Source: an uncultured bacterium
Lineage (GTDB): Bacteria > Actinomycetota > Coriobacteriia > Coriobacteriales > Coriobacteriaceae
Reading direction: 5' to 3'
NCBI GenBank assembly: GCA_905214465.1
Contig: CAJMMD010000044.1
Location: 1 to 8,386 of the forward strand
Length of the DNA: 8,386 nt
A program made the translations under genes and the position numbers. The notes below the pieces were generated by a model. That model made no database searches, had not been told where the DNA came from, and saw nothing but the letters and a program-made list of their open reading frames with translations. The stretch's first letter is position 1. Every line of letters starts with the position of its first letter. Below, piece after piece: positions 1 to 5,264 of the stretch.

Positions 1-135
1 GGACTTGCAGCGACGGACCTCAGGACGCTCTTACACCACGTCTGCGCGCGCCACCCATAAAGTAAGAAGATAATAAACAAATGTAGAATAACTAAGCATC
101 AGGTTGGCGACACTGAGCGCAAAATCTGTCCGAGA
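1..135. other. Left-edge stretch without a supported gene
   Basis: All three + frames are open from the window edge, ending at TAA 58-60 (frame 1), TAA 71-73 (frame 2) and TAA 63-65 (frame 3). The 3' end of an upstream gene could therefore lie here, but codon choice does not favour one frame and I cannot recognise a protein. From about 57 onward the sequence turns AT-rich and stop-rich, as expected of an intergenic region. No clear terminator is visible for an upstream gene. On the minus strand the frames are short and have no convincing start. Confidence 0.3.
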
Positions 136-193
136 GGCCAAAAATGCCTGTTACTAAATTGGTGACAGTACTCATATTTGCCATTTTTTGGCC
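136..193. repeat. Nested inverted-repeat element
   Basis: The outer arms are GGCCAAAAATG at 136-146 and CCATTTTTTGGCC at 181-193, which pair through GGCC/GGCC and the A-run/T-run. Inside lies a second dyad, CTGTTAC at 148-154 and GTGACAG at 162-168, with one G-T wobble around a 7-base AT-rich centre. The inner dyad has the size and symmetry of a dimeric regulator's operator. The outer arms end in a T-run followed by GGCC, so as RNA the element would be a long hairpin. Whether it is an operator, a repeated extragenic element or part of a terminator cannot be told from one copy. It lies about 125 bases upstream of the candidate promoter of the lipoprotein gene. Confidence 0.5.
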
Positions 194-195
194 AC

Positions 196-243
196 GGCAC
201 CCTAAGAAGGGTGTCCCGGAACTCACCGTAGGGGAGCTCCGGG
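196..243 (+). other. Two adjoining hairpins
   Basis: The first hairpin pairs GGCACCC (196-202) with GGGTGTC (209-215) around the loop TAAGAA, with one G-T wobble. The second pairs CCCGGA (215-220) with TCCGGG (238-243) and, after one mismatch, CTC (222-224) with GAG (234-236), around a 9-base loop. The two share base 215. The loop of the second contains TAGGG (229-233), which is complementary to CCCTA (200-204) in the first, so an alternative fold exists. No T-tract follows, so this is not a standard intrinsic terminator. Confidence 0.35.
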
Positions 244-315
244 CTTCACAGGGGCACGAATAGCCCACTCCGACCTGCGAAATCTGTACTCGCGATGCGA
301 ATGACGCCCCTAACC

Positions 316-344
316 TTAAACTTTAGCTTGAACTTAGCTATAAT
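316..344 (+). promoter_or_regulatory. Candidate sigma-70-type promoter for the lipoprotein gene
   Basis: A perfect -10 consensus TATAAT lies at 339-344. The hexamer 17 bases upstream, TTAAAC at 316-321, is a weak -35 (three of six consensus bases). Transcription would begin near 351, giving a leader of about 340 bases before the lipoprotein start. The -35 and spacer are made of two near-identical 12-13 base units (315-327 and 327-338), which could be activator or repressor half-sites. The -10 is strong; the rest is inference. Confidence 0.5.
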
Positions 345-350
345 GCGCTA

Positions 351-693
351 CGTTCCTACCAGGCTGTGGTTGCGGACGGACGAAATGCCCGTCCTAGTCC
401 AAGACAGACGCGGTCAAAGGGATCCACGTAAGCGACCGCGTGCGCGCGGCGCGATCATGGCGCGTCCTAGATGTAAGCCGCACCGTCCGTTCTACTTTCT
501 TTGGGGCAATACCGCCTCGCGGGCGAGCGGGCCAGTCGTGAAGGTGGCTGCGGCCTCCCGAGCAAACACCCCGGTGCGCAAGTGTGGGGTCAAATACCAG
601 GTCAGCTGGTGGGAACAACCTGATATTCCGCGCAACGCACGGATCGTATACGACACAGAAGGCAGGGTAGTGGACATGGTGAGGGGCAGCTTG
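351..693 (+). other. Long GC-rich leader, possibly a structured RNA
   Basis: This stretch between the candidate promoter and the lipoprotein start has no recognisable protein. The frame of the lipoprotein is open back to 295, but the conceptual peptide is rich in Arg and Pro and resembles no family. Stems visible by eye: GGACGG 374-379 with CCGTCC 389-394, or alternatively CGGACGG 373-379 with CCGTCCG 483-489; a perfect 8-bp stem ACGCGGTC 408-415 with GACCGCGT 434-441; CCGCG 436-440 with CGCGG 445-449, which competes with it; and AATA-c-CAGGT 593-602 with ACCTG-a-TATT 618-627. I found no match to the core motifs of T-box, lysine, cobalamin, c-di-GMP, ZTP, RNase P, tmRNA or SRP RNAs. It may be a regulatory leader, a separate small RNA or ordinary GC-rich spacer. 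Confidence 0.3.
681..686 (+). promoter_or_regulatory. Ribosome binding site deciding the lipoprotein start
   Basis: GAGGGG sits 7 bases before the ATG at 694. A competing in-frame ATG at 676 has only AGGG (664-667) at 8 bases. The better purine run and the compact signal peptide favour 694, but starting at 676 would merely add six residues with one extra arginine and cannot be excluded. Confidence 0.5.
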
Positions 694-1701
694 ATGCACG
701 CGGCTCGGTTAGGTGCTGGGACCGCAGCGGTCATCGCCGTTTTGGGCCTGAGCGGATGCGCGTTCAACCCGCTGTCTACGTTCACGACTCCCACGATCGA
801 CCAGATCGAGTACGAGACCGTCACGCCCGCGGTGTCGGATGATGCCCTGGTCACCCCCGGTACCCTGACGGTTGCCCTCGATACCTCCGATGCGCCGCAG
901 GCCATGCAGGGCGCTGACGGCGAGCTCACGGGGTATGCAGTCGACGCTGCCCGCGCCCTCGCAAGCCGCATGGGCCTTAAGGTCGCCTTTGTCGATGCGT
1001 CCTCGGCAGGTTCCGCGCTCGGTGACAAAAAGGCTGATATCTTTATCGGCGAGATCAACTCCACGGATGGGGACGTTAGCTCGCTCGGCACCTGCCTGTA
1101 CGATGCCGCTTCCGTGTTCGGTAAAACCAGCGATGGTGGGTCGCTGAGCGTTTCCACCGATACCCTTAACACGTCTACTCTGGGTATCCAGATGTCCTCG
1201 GCCTCGCAGGAGGCGCTTGCTAAGCAGAGCATCACCGCCAACCAAAAGACTTACTCCAACATCAACGAGTGCTTTGAGGCGCTCGAGTCCGGCGAGGTCG
1301 ACTATGTGATCTGCGACTCCACGGCTGGCGGTTACCTTGCGCGCCTGATGAGCGAGATCTCCTATGTCGGTGCGCTCGAGGCGCCCTCGACGCTTGGTGT
1401 TGCAGGCCTTTCGTCCAATGACGAACTGTGTCGTGCCGTGAGCGATGCCCTCGACGGTATTACGGCCGACGGCACGCTCGAGGCGGTCCACTGCGTCTGG
1501 TACGGCACGATGCCCTACGACCTCACCACTAAGACGGTTTCGGGCGCTAACGTGCAGCCGGGCGACTCTGAGTCCAGCGAGACCACATCCTCCGGCAGCG
1601 AATCCTCCGATTCCAACAATGAGACCGCACCCTCCGAAGACAAATCGTCCAGCCAGGAAGACACCATCACCGACGACGACATTAACAAGCTTAATAGCTA
1701 G
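694..1701 (+). CDS. Lipoprotein, amino-acid-type extracellular solute-binding protein
   Basis: The 335-residue product is an exported lipoprotein expected to bind a small solute, probably an amino acid, at the outer face of the membrane. Residues 1-21 form a short signal peptide ending in the lipobox LSGC, so Cys22 would be lipidated. Residues about 55-275 resemble the bacterial solute-binding protein family 3 fold: a first strand in GTLTVALD (57-63), then the family-typical ELTGYAVDAARALASRMGL (77-95), then KKADIFIG (112-119) and EVDYVICDSTAG (201-212). Five cysteines follow lipidated Cys22 (134, 193, 207, 246, 267), and disulfides are possible. The final stretch (about 287-335) is rich in Ser, Glu, Asp and Thr and probably disordered. 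No permease or ATPase gene adjoins it, so it is either an orphan binding subunit or a sensor-like protein. The start is chosen from the ribosome binding site and signal peptide; the open frame upstream to 295 is not protein-like. The family is fairly sure, the ligand unknown. Confidence 0.85.
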   Translation: MHAARLGAGTAAVIAVLGLSGCAFNPLSTFTTPTIDQIEYETVTPAVSDDALVTPGTLTVALDTSDAPQAMQGADGELTGYAVDAARALASRMGLKVAFVDASSAGSALGDKKADIFIGEINSTDGDVSSLGTCLYDAASVFGKTSDGGSLSVSTDTLNTSTLGIQMSSASQEALAKQSITANQKTYSNINECFEALESGEVDYVICDSTAGGYLARLMSEISYVGALEAPSTLGVAGLSSNDELCRAVSDALDGITADGTLEAVHCVWYGTMPYDLTTKTVSGANVQPGDSESSETTSSGSESSDSNNETAPSEDKSSSQEDTITDDDINKLNS

Positions 1702-1715
1702 TTATTGCTAGGGGT

Positions 1716-1744
1716 GGCGTCTCCTATGCGCTAGGAGAGATGCC
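1716..1744 (+). other. Hairpin just after the lipoprotein gene
   Basis: TCTCCTA (1720-1726) pairs perfectly with TAGGAGA (1732-1738) around a 5-base loop. GGC (1716-1718) can pair with GCC (1742-1744) beyond an internal loop. It lies between the stop codon and the strong terminator and has no T-tract, so it more likely protects the 3' end than terminates transcription. Confidence 0.4.
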
Positions 1745-1767
1745 TCTTCACGGTTTCAACACGCACT

Positions 1768-1801
1768 GCCGGGCTTCCCCAATAGGGGAGCCCGGCTTTT
1801 T
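1768..1801 (+). terminator. Intrinsic terminator of the lipoprotein gene
   Basis: GCCGGGC and CCCC (1768-1780) pair with GGGG and GCCCGGC (1784-1796) with a single bulge around the tetraloop AATA, followed at once by five T residues (1797-1801). This is a textbook strong terminator and separates the lipoprotein gene from hpf. Confidence 0.9.
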
Positions 1802-2018
1802 CATCTCTATAAAACCAGCAGGTCAAAGCCAATTTTCGGGACCAAATACAAAGTCGCCGGCTCCCTCCTATAGCGCACTTTGCCACAGAAAAGTGCGAGA
1901 CTTCGGTATGCGGTATCAAGCAATCGTTATTCGGGTCTTTGGGAATCCGCGTGATTAAATGCACGGCAATGGGTACATAGCCAGTACAGTAAGTCCCCGA
2001 GGCAGATTGGAGCCACGT
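1802..2018 (+). other. Untranslated region upstream of hpf
   Basis: These 217 bases between terminator and hpf hold no convincing gene. A perfect 8-bp hairpin, CGCACTTT (1874-1881) with AAAGTGCG (1890-1897), has an 8-base loop. Shorter pairings exist nearby, such as GGTC 1821-1824 with GACC 1840-1843 and GGGA 1838-1841 with TCCC 1862-1865. I could not find a clear -35/-10 pair; weak -10-like strings occur near 1955-1960 and 1985-1990. The length is generous for a simple promoter region, so a structured leader is possible. The raiA-associated RNA known upstream of some hpf/raiA genes is one candidate to test, but I cannot recognise it by eye. Confidence 0.35.
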
Positions 2019-2603
2019 ATGGATATCAAGGTTTCTGGACGCAAGACGACGGTAACCGATGCTCTGCGTGCGCATGTGGATGAGAAGATCGGCGAGGCGC
2101 TCAAGGTTTTCGATATCGAGCCCATGACGGTCGACGTTGTACTTCGCTATGAGAAGAACCCCTCGAACCCCAACCCGGCAATCGTCGAGGTTACGGTTCG
2201 CGCCCGCGGTTCGGTGATTCGCGTTGCCGAGCACGGTGCAGATATGTACGCCGCCATCGACCTCTCCGCCGATAAGGTCACCCGCCAGCTGCGTAAGTTC
2301 AAGACCAAGGTCGTGGACAACCGCCAGGGCGGTGCCAGCGCCGCGGATGTTGCGCCGGTCGAGCGCGTTGACGATCTGGCCGACCTGCTGCTGCCCGAGG
2401 AGGAGGACGACCTGCTCGTCCGCGAGAAGGTCATCGATGTCACCCCGATGACTGAGGAGCAGGCGCTGGTGCAGACCGATCTGCTCGGCCATGACTTCTA
2501 CGTGTTCGAGAACGCGACGACTGGCCTCATCAATGTGGTGTATCACCGTAAGAATGGTGGATATGGCATCATCAAGCCCCGCATCGAAACACTTGACGAG
2601 TAA
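2019..2603 (+). CDS. hpf: Long-form ribosome hibernation promoting factor
   Basis: The 194-residue product binds the decoding region of the 30S subunit and pairs 70S ribosomes into inactive 100S dimers when growth stops. The N-terminal ribosome-binding domain is residues 1-103: MDIKVSGRKTTVTDALRAHV opens the typical beta-alpha fold, and a basic patch at KVTRQLRKFKTK (86-97) would face rRNA. An acidic linker (about 104-133, ending PEEEDD) follows. The C-terminal dimerisation domain spans 134-190, with the recognisable EEQALVQTDLLGHDFYVF and NVVYHRKNGGYGIIKP segments. Both domains place it in the long form. The frame is open back to 1959, but the ATG at 2019 starts exactly at the family's N-terminus and has GGAG at 2009-2012, 6 bases upstream. 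It is probably transcribed alone from a promoter I could not pinpoint and ends at the terminator at 2633. Confidence 0.95.
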   Translation: MDIKVSGRKTTVTDALRAHVDEKIGEALKVFDIEPMTVDVVLRYEKNPSNPNPAIVEVTVRARGSVIRVAEHGADMYAAIDLSADKVTRQLRKFKTKVVDNRQGGASAADVAPVERVDDLADLLLPEEEDDLLVREKVIDVTPMTEEQALVQTDLLGHDFYVFENATTGLINVVYHRKNGGYGIIKPRIETLDE

Positions 2604-2607
2604 AATA

Positions 2608-2629
2608 CGTTAACTTGCATGAGTTAACG
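2608..2629. repeat. 22-base palindrome after hpf
   Basis: CGTTAACT (2608-2615) and AGTTAACG (2622-2629) are perfect reverse complements around TGCATG. It begins four bases after the hpf stop and ends just before the terminator stem. It could be an RNA hairpin or a DNA operator. Its loop is complementary to the loop of the next hairpin. A -35-like TTGACG lies at 2593-2598, which would put the palindrome over the -10 position, but no good -10 is visible. Confidence 0.6.
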
Positions 2630-2632
2630 GCC

Positions 2633-2665
2633 GGCGGTCATCCCATGCGGATGGCCGCCTTTTTT
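2633..2665 (+). terminator. Intrinsic terminator between hpf and the DegV gene
   Basis: GGCGGTCATCC (2633-2643) pairs with GGATGGCCGCC (2649-2659), with one G-T wobble, around the loop CATGC, followed by six T residues (2660-2665). It should end hpf transcription. The T-run stops only three bases before the ribosome binding site of the next gene, so DegV must be expressed by read-through or from a promoter overlapping this region. Confidence 0.88.
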
Positions 2666-2668
2666 ACG

Positions 2669-2675
2669 TAAGGAG
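2669..2675 (+). promoter_or_regulatory. Ribosome binding site of the DegV gene
   Basis: TAAGGAG lies 8 bases before the ATG at 2684. A TTG directly in front of that ATG (2681) is in frame but only 5 bases away, so the ATG is preferred. Confidence 0.8.
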
Positions 2676-2683
2676 TCGCTTTG

Positions 2684-3637
2684 ATGGACAAGGCTGCATC
2701 TACCGGCCATTCAGACCGCTGCCGCATCGTCGTCGATACCTGCTGCGACTTTAGCCCCGAGGTCGCCGCGAACCTCGATGTCGATATCTTGGGCTTCCCC
2801 TTTATCATCGATGGCGAGGAGCGCACGGACGATATCTGGTCGAGCATCAGCCCTAAGGAGTTCTACGACCGCATGCGTGCCGGCGCTCGCGTGTCTACCT
2901 CGGCTGTGTCGCTCGGTCGCTATATCGAGTTCTTTACCGAGTGCGCCAAAGAGGGCACGCCTACGGTCTACCTGTGCTTTACCTCGGCGCTGTCGTCGAG
3001 CTACAACTCCGCGTGCCAGGCGGCGGACGCCGTGCGCGCCGAGTATCTCGATTTTGAGCTGTACGTGGTCGACAACGCTCTGCCCTGTGCGACCGGCGAG
3101 CTCTTGGCGCTCGAGGCCGTCCGTCAACGCTCGGCGGGACTCACCGCCAAGCAGCTGGTCGACTGGGCAAACGAGGCCAAGACCTATGTCCACGGCTACT
3201 TTACGCTCGAGAGCTTTGACGCGCTGGCTGCCGGCGGTCGCATTCCGCCCGCGGCGGCGCAACTCACGGCTAAGCTCGATGTCAAGCCCGAGCTCTCCTA
3301 CGACCTGGCCGGCTCGCTGTCGCTGATCGGCGTCAACCGCGGCCGCAAGAAGGCGCTCAAGTCCATCCTCAAGTCGTTCCGTGAGAACTACGTGCCCGAT
3401 CGCACTATGCCCATCGCCATTATGACTGCCGATGCCGAGAAGGACGGCGACTGGCTCGAGGCCGCCGTTCGCAAGGAGGAGGGCTGCGCCGACGTCACGA
3501 TTATCCGCAGCTCCGTGGGTCCCACCATCGGCTCGCACGTGGGCCCCGGCATGGTGGCCTGCGCGTTTTGGGGCAAGAACCGCGCCGACAAGGCGTCGCT
3601 TTCCGACCGCATCGCCCGCCGCGTGCGCGGTCAGTAG
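2684..3637 (+). CDS. DegV family fatty-acid-binding protein
   Basis: The 317-residue product belongs to the DegV/FakB family, cytosolic proteins that bury one fatty acid and present it to fatty acid kinase FakA for phosphorylation. Family landmarks appear in order: an opening strand and turn CRIVVDTCCDFSPE (13-26), the RVSTSAVS segment (69-76, usually VxTSQPS), the TSALSSSYNSA signature (100-110, usually SSGLSGTY), the GGRI turn (184-187), LDVKPELSYD (198-207), and SHVGPGMVACAFWG (284-297, usually HxGPG). The usual DSTAD turn reads DTCCD here. Length is slightly over the family norm of about 280, mainly from the N-terminus. No fakA lies in the window. It follows the hpf terminator directly. 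The particular fatty acid bound cannot be read from the sequence. Confidence 0.93.
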   Translation: MDKAASTGHSDRCRIVVDTCCDFSPEVAANLDVDILGFPFIIDGEERTDDIWSSISPKEFYDRMRAGARVSTSAVSLGRYIEFFTECAKEGTPTVYLCFTSALSSSYNSACQAADAVRAEYLDFELYVVDNALPCATGELLALEAVRQRSAGLTAKQLVDWANEAKTYVHGYFTLESFDALAAGGRIPPAAAQLTAKLDVKPELSYDLAGSLSLIGVNRGRKKALKSILKSFRENYVPDRTMPIAIMTADAEKDGDWLEAAVRKEEGCADVTIIRSSVGPTIGSHVGPGMVACAFWGKNRADKASLSDRIARRVRGQ

Positions 3638-3681
3638 GCAAGTAACGCGGCCGTAATCGATCCCAACTCACAGCCCAAACG

Positions 3682-3710
3682 CTGGCACCGAGTATTCAAC
3701 CTGGTAATAA
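3682..3710 (+). promoter_or_regulatory. Candidate extended -10 promoter for the oxidoreductase operon
   Basis: CTGGCA (3682-3687) and TAATAA (3705-3710) are 17 bases apart, and TGG just before the -10 gives the extended -10 motif. Transcription would start near 3717, about 20 bases before the ATG at 3736. The 98-base gap after the DegV gene shows no terminator, so read-through from DegV is also possible. Confidence 0.4.
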
Positions 3711-3735
3711 CACCCAACCCAAAAGGAAAGGTTTC

Positions 3736-4815
3736 ATGGCAAACAAGCTCTCTGTCGCATTTATCGGCACCGGAATCATGGGTGCCCCCATCGCCGGCCA
3801 CATTCTGGACGCCGGCTATCTCGTCACGGTCAACAACCGCACTAAGTCCAAGGCGGCGGCGCTTATCGAGCACGGCGCAGTCTGGGCCGATACGCCGGCC
3901 GATGCCGTGGCGAACGCCGACGTCGTCTTTACCATGGTGGGTTATCCCTCCGAGGTCGAGGAGCTCTACCTGGCGGGCGACGGCCTGCTCGCGTGCACCA
4001 AGCCCGGCGCGGTCCTGATCGACCTCACCACGAGCTCGCCCGAGCTCGCACGCGATATTGCCGAGGCCGCCCAGGTTTCCGGCCGCATGGCGTTTGACTG
4101 CCCCGTCACCGGCGGCGAGTCCGGTGCCATCGCTGGCACGCTCACGGCTATCGTGGGTGCCACCGAGAACGACATCGCCCCGGTCCGCGACATCCTTTCC
4201 ACCTTTGCGGCAAACATCTGCTGCTTTGATGGCGCCGGCAAGGGTCAGGCTGCCAAGCTCGCCAACCAGGTGTCGCTGGGTGCCTGCATGGTCGGCATGG
4301 CAGACGCCATGGCATTTGCCGAGCTGAGCGGCCTTGACCTGGAGAAGACCCGTCAGATGATCCTGGGCGGCACCGGCAAGTCCGGCGCCATGGAGAGCCT
4401 GGCGCCCAAGGCACTCGACGGCGACTACAAGCCCGGCTTTATGGTCGAGCACTTTATTAAGGACCTGCGCCTGGCGCTCGCCTATGCCGACGACCGCGAG
4501 CTTGCGCTGCCCGGCGCCGACGTGGCCTTTACGCTCTACGACATGCTCGACGCCATCGGTGGCGCCAAGCTGGGCACCCAGGCCATCACGGTTCTCTACA
4601 AGGAGGAGGCCGACGCCATCGCCGCCGGTCTGGACTGGTCGCAGTATCGTCCCGAGGAGCATGGCGCTCACGAGGAAGGCTGCGGTTGCGGCGAGCACGG
4701 CGACGACCATGAGTGCGGTTGCGGTCACCATCACGGCGAGGACCACGAGTGCTGCGGCGGCCACGGCCATGACGACGGCCACGAGTGCTGCTGCGGCCAC
4801 CATCACGGGGAGTAG
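3736..4815 (+). CDS. NAD(P)-dependent beta-hydroxyacid dehydrogenase with His/Cys-rich tail
   Basis: The 359-residue enzyme belongs to the 3-hydroxyisobutyrate dehydrogenase family (relatives of tartronate semialdehyde reductase and GLYR1), which interconverts a beta-hydroxyacid and its semialdehyde with NAD(H) or NADP(H). The Rossmann motif GTGIMG is at 11-16. Asn33-Asn34-Arg35 at the end of the second strand hints at NADP, as family members with Arg there often use it. The substrate loop DCPVTGGESGAIAGT is at 121-135, the catalytic lysine is Lys174 in GKGQAAKLANQ, and the all-helical C-terminal domain runs to about 305. The family usually ends near 300. Here residues 309-359 form an added tail with 14 His and 9 Cys in 12-residue repeats. 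The start has an AAGGAAAGG purine run about 5-8 bases upstream. The next gene begins five bases after the stop. The true substrate is unknown. Confidence 0.9.
   Translation: MANKLSVAFIGTGIMGAPIAGHILDAGYLVTVNNRTKSKAAALIEHGAVWADTPADAVANADVVFTMVGYPSEVEELYLAGDGLLACTKPGAVLIDLTTSSPELARDIAEAAQVSGRMAFDCPVTGGESGAIAGTLTAIVGATENDIAPVRDILSTFAANICCFDGAGKGQAAKLANQVSLGACMVGMADAMAFAELSGLDLEKTRQMILGGTGKSGAMESLAPKALDGDYKPGFMVEHFIKDLRLALAYADDRELALPGADVAFTLYDMLDAIGGAKLGTQAITVLYKEEADAIAAGLDWSQYRPEEHGAHEEGCGCGEHGDDHECGCGHHHGEDHECCGGHGHDDGHECCCGHHHGE
4672..4812 (+). repeat. 36-base tandem repeats encoding a His/Cys-rich tail
   Basis: Four imperfect units start at 4672, 4708, 4744 and 4780. They encode EEGCGCGEHGDD, HECGCGHHHGED, HECCGGHGHDDG and HECCCGHHHGE, the last one residue short because of the stop. 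The second and fourth are the most alike. The regular 12-residue period and clustered His and Cys suggest expansion of a metal-binding motif, as in the metal-rich tails of SlyD or HypB, although those proteins are unrelated. Confidence 0.85.
4807..4812 (+). promoter_or_regulatory. Ribosome binding site inside the end of the dehydrogenase gene
   Basis: GGGGAG, the last two sense codons of the upstream gene, serves as ribosome binding site 8 bases before the ATG at 4821. This arrangement implies translational coupling and fixes the start of the membrane protein at 4821 rather than at the in-frame ATG at 4785. Confidence 0.7.
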
Positions 4816-4820
4816 CGCCC

Positions 4821-5249
4821 ATGAGCTGGACGTTCGTGGTGCTTGCGCTGGTGCTCTTTCTCTTTGCGATCTACATTGGCTTTTTGTGCGGCCAGTGGGC
4901 CTGCGAAAAGCGCGTGATCACCAAGCGCGACTACTGGATCGCCAACTTTGCAGGCGCGGCGGCAGTCGTCCTGCTGACCTGGGTGTTCTCGCTGTTCCCG
5001 CTGGTGCAGTTTGCGCCGATCGGCTGGCTCGGCGGCTTTATCGCCGGCCTTAAGATGAGCTTTGGCGAGTCCGTCGGTCCGTGGCGCAAGCACGACGAGG
5101 TCTTTAACGTCAACAAGGCTCATCGCGCCGCCGCCGACGCGGGCGACGCTGAGGAACGCCGCCGTGCGCGTCGCAATGGCGCGGCCGATCGACAGCTCAT
5201 CTCGGTCACCGATGACAGCAAGGGTGCTGGCAAGCACGCTAAGAAATAG
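4821..5249 (+). CDS. Small membrane protein of unknown function
   Basis: I do not recognise a named family. The 142-residue product has a hydrophobic N-terminal helix (about 4-23), a short polar stretch with a basic cluster KRVITKR (30-36), and a second hydrophobic region (about 41-80) that could form two closely spaced helices broken around FPLVQFAPIG. A hydrophilic, highly charged C-terminal part follows (about 86-142), with an Arg-rich run ERRRARR at 112-118 and a Lys-rich end, probably cytosolic. There is no cleavage site or lipobox. It lies five bases after the dehydrogenase and 15 bases before the HEAT-like gene, so it should be co-transcribed with them. A role as membrane anchor or scaffold for the helical repeat protein is possible but is only an inference. 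Confidence 0.75.
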   Translation: MSWTFVVLALVLFLFAIYIGFLCGQWACEKRVITKRDYWIANFAGAAAVVLLTWVFSLFPLVQFAPIGWLGGFIAGLKMSFGESVGPWRKHDEVFNVNKAHRAAADAGDAEERRRARRNGAADRQLISVTDDSKGAGKHAKK

Positions 5250-5264
5250 TAAGAAGAGGTAACT

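Noticed and set aside
1..60. C-terminal end of an upstream gene in frame 1, stopping at 58-60
   Set aside because: All three + frames are open over this short GC-rich stretch, so openness carries no weight, and no frame gives a recognisable protein end.
541..560. T-box antiterminator, from AAGGTGG followed by a GC-rich run
   Set aside because: The conserved GGTGGNACCGCG string is not present, and the downstream gene is not a typical T-box target by sequence.
591..610. Shared motif with 1843-1862 (both start CAAATAC and share GTC)
   Set aside because: Only 14 of 20 bases agree, which is not beyond chance among the many comparisons possible in a window this size.
597..627. Signal recognition particle RNA, because ACCAGGTCAG (597-606) matches part of the bacterial 4.5S RNA core
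   Set aside because: The GGAA tetraloop context and the AGCAGCC strand that must follow are absent, and there is no enclosing long hairpin.
295..693. In-frame N-terminal extension of the lipoprotein
   Set aside because: The extension is Arg/Pro-rich, has no recognisable domain and would bury the lipoprotein signal peptide inside the protein. A good start with a ribosome binding site exists at 694.
1740..1958. A 72-codon open frame on the + strand
   Set aside because: It runs through the strong terminator at 1768-1801, has no ribosome binding site and its product resembles nothing.
3631..4806. A 391-codon open frame on the minus strand opposite the dehydrogenase
   Set aside because: Same cause as above; its Ala/Val-rich start is the complement of the His/Cys repeat region, and the + strand gene has clear catalytic motifs.
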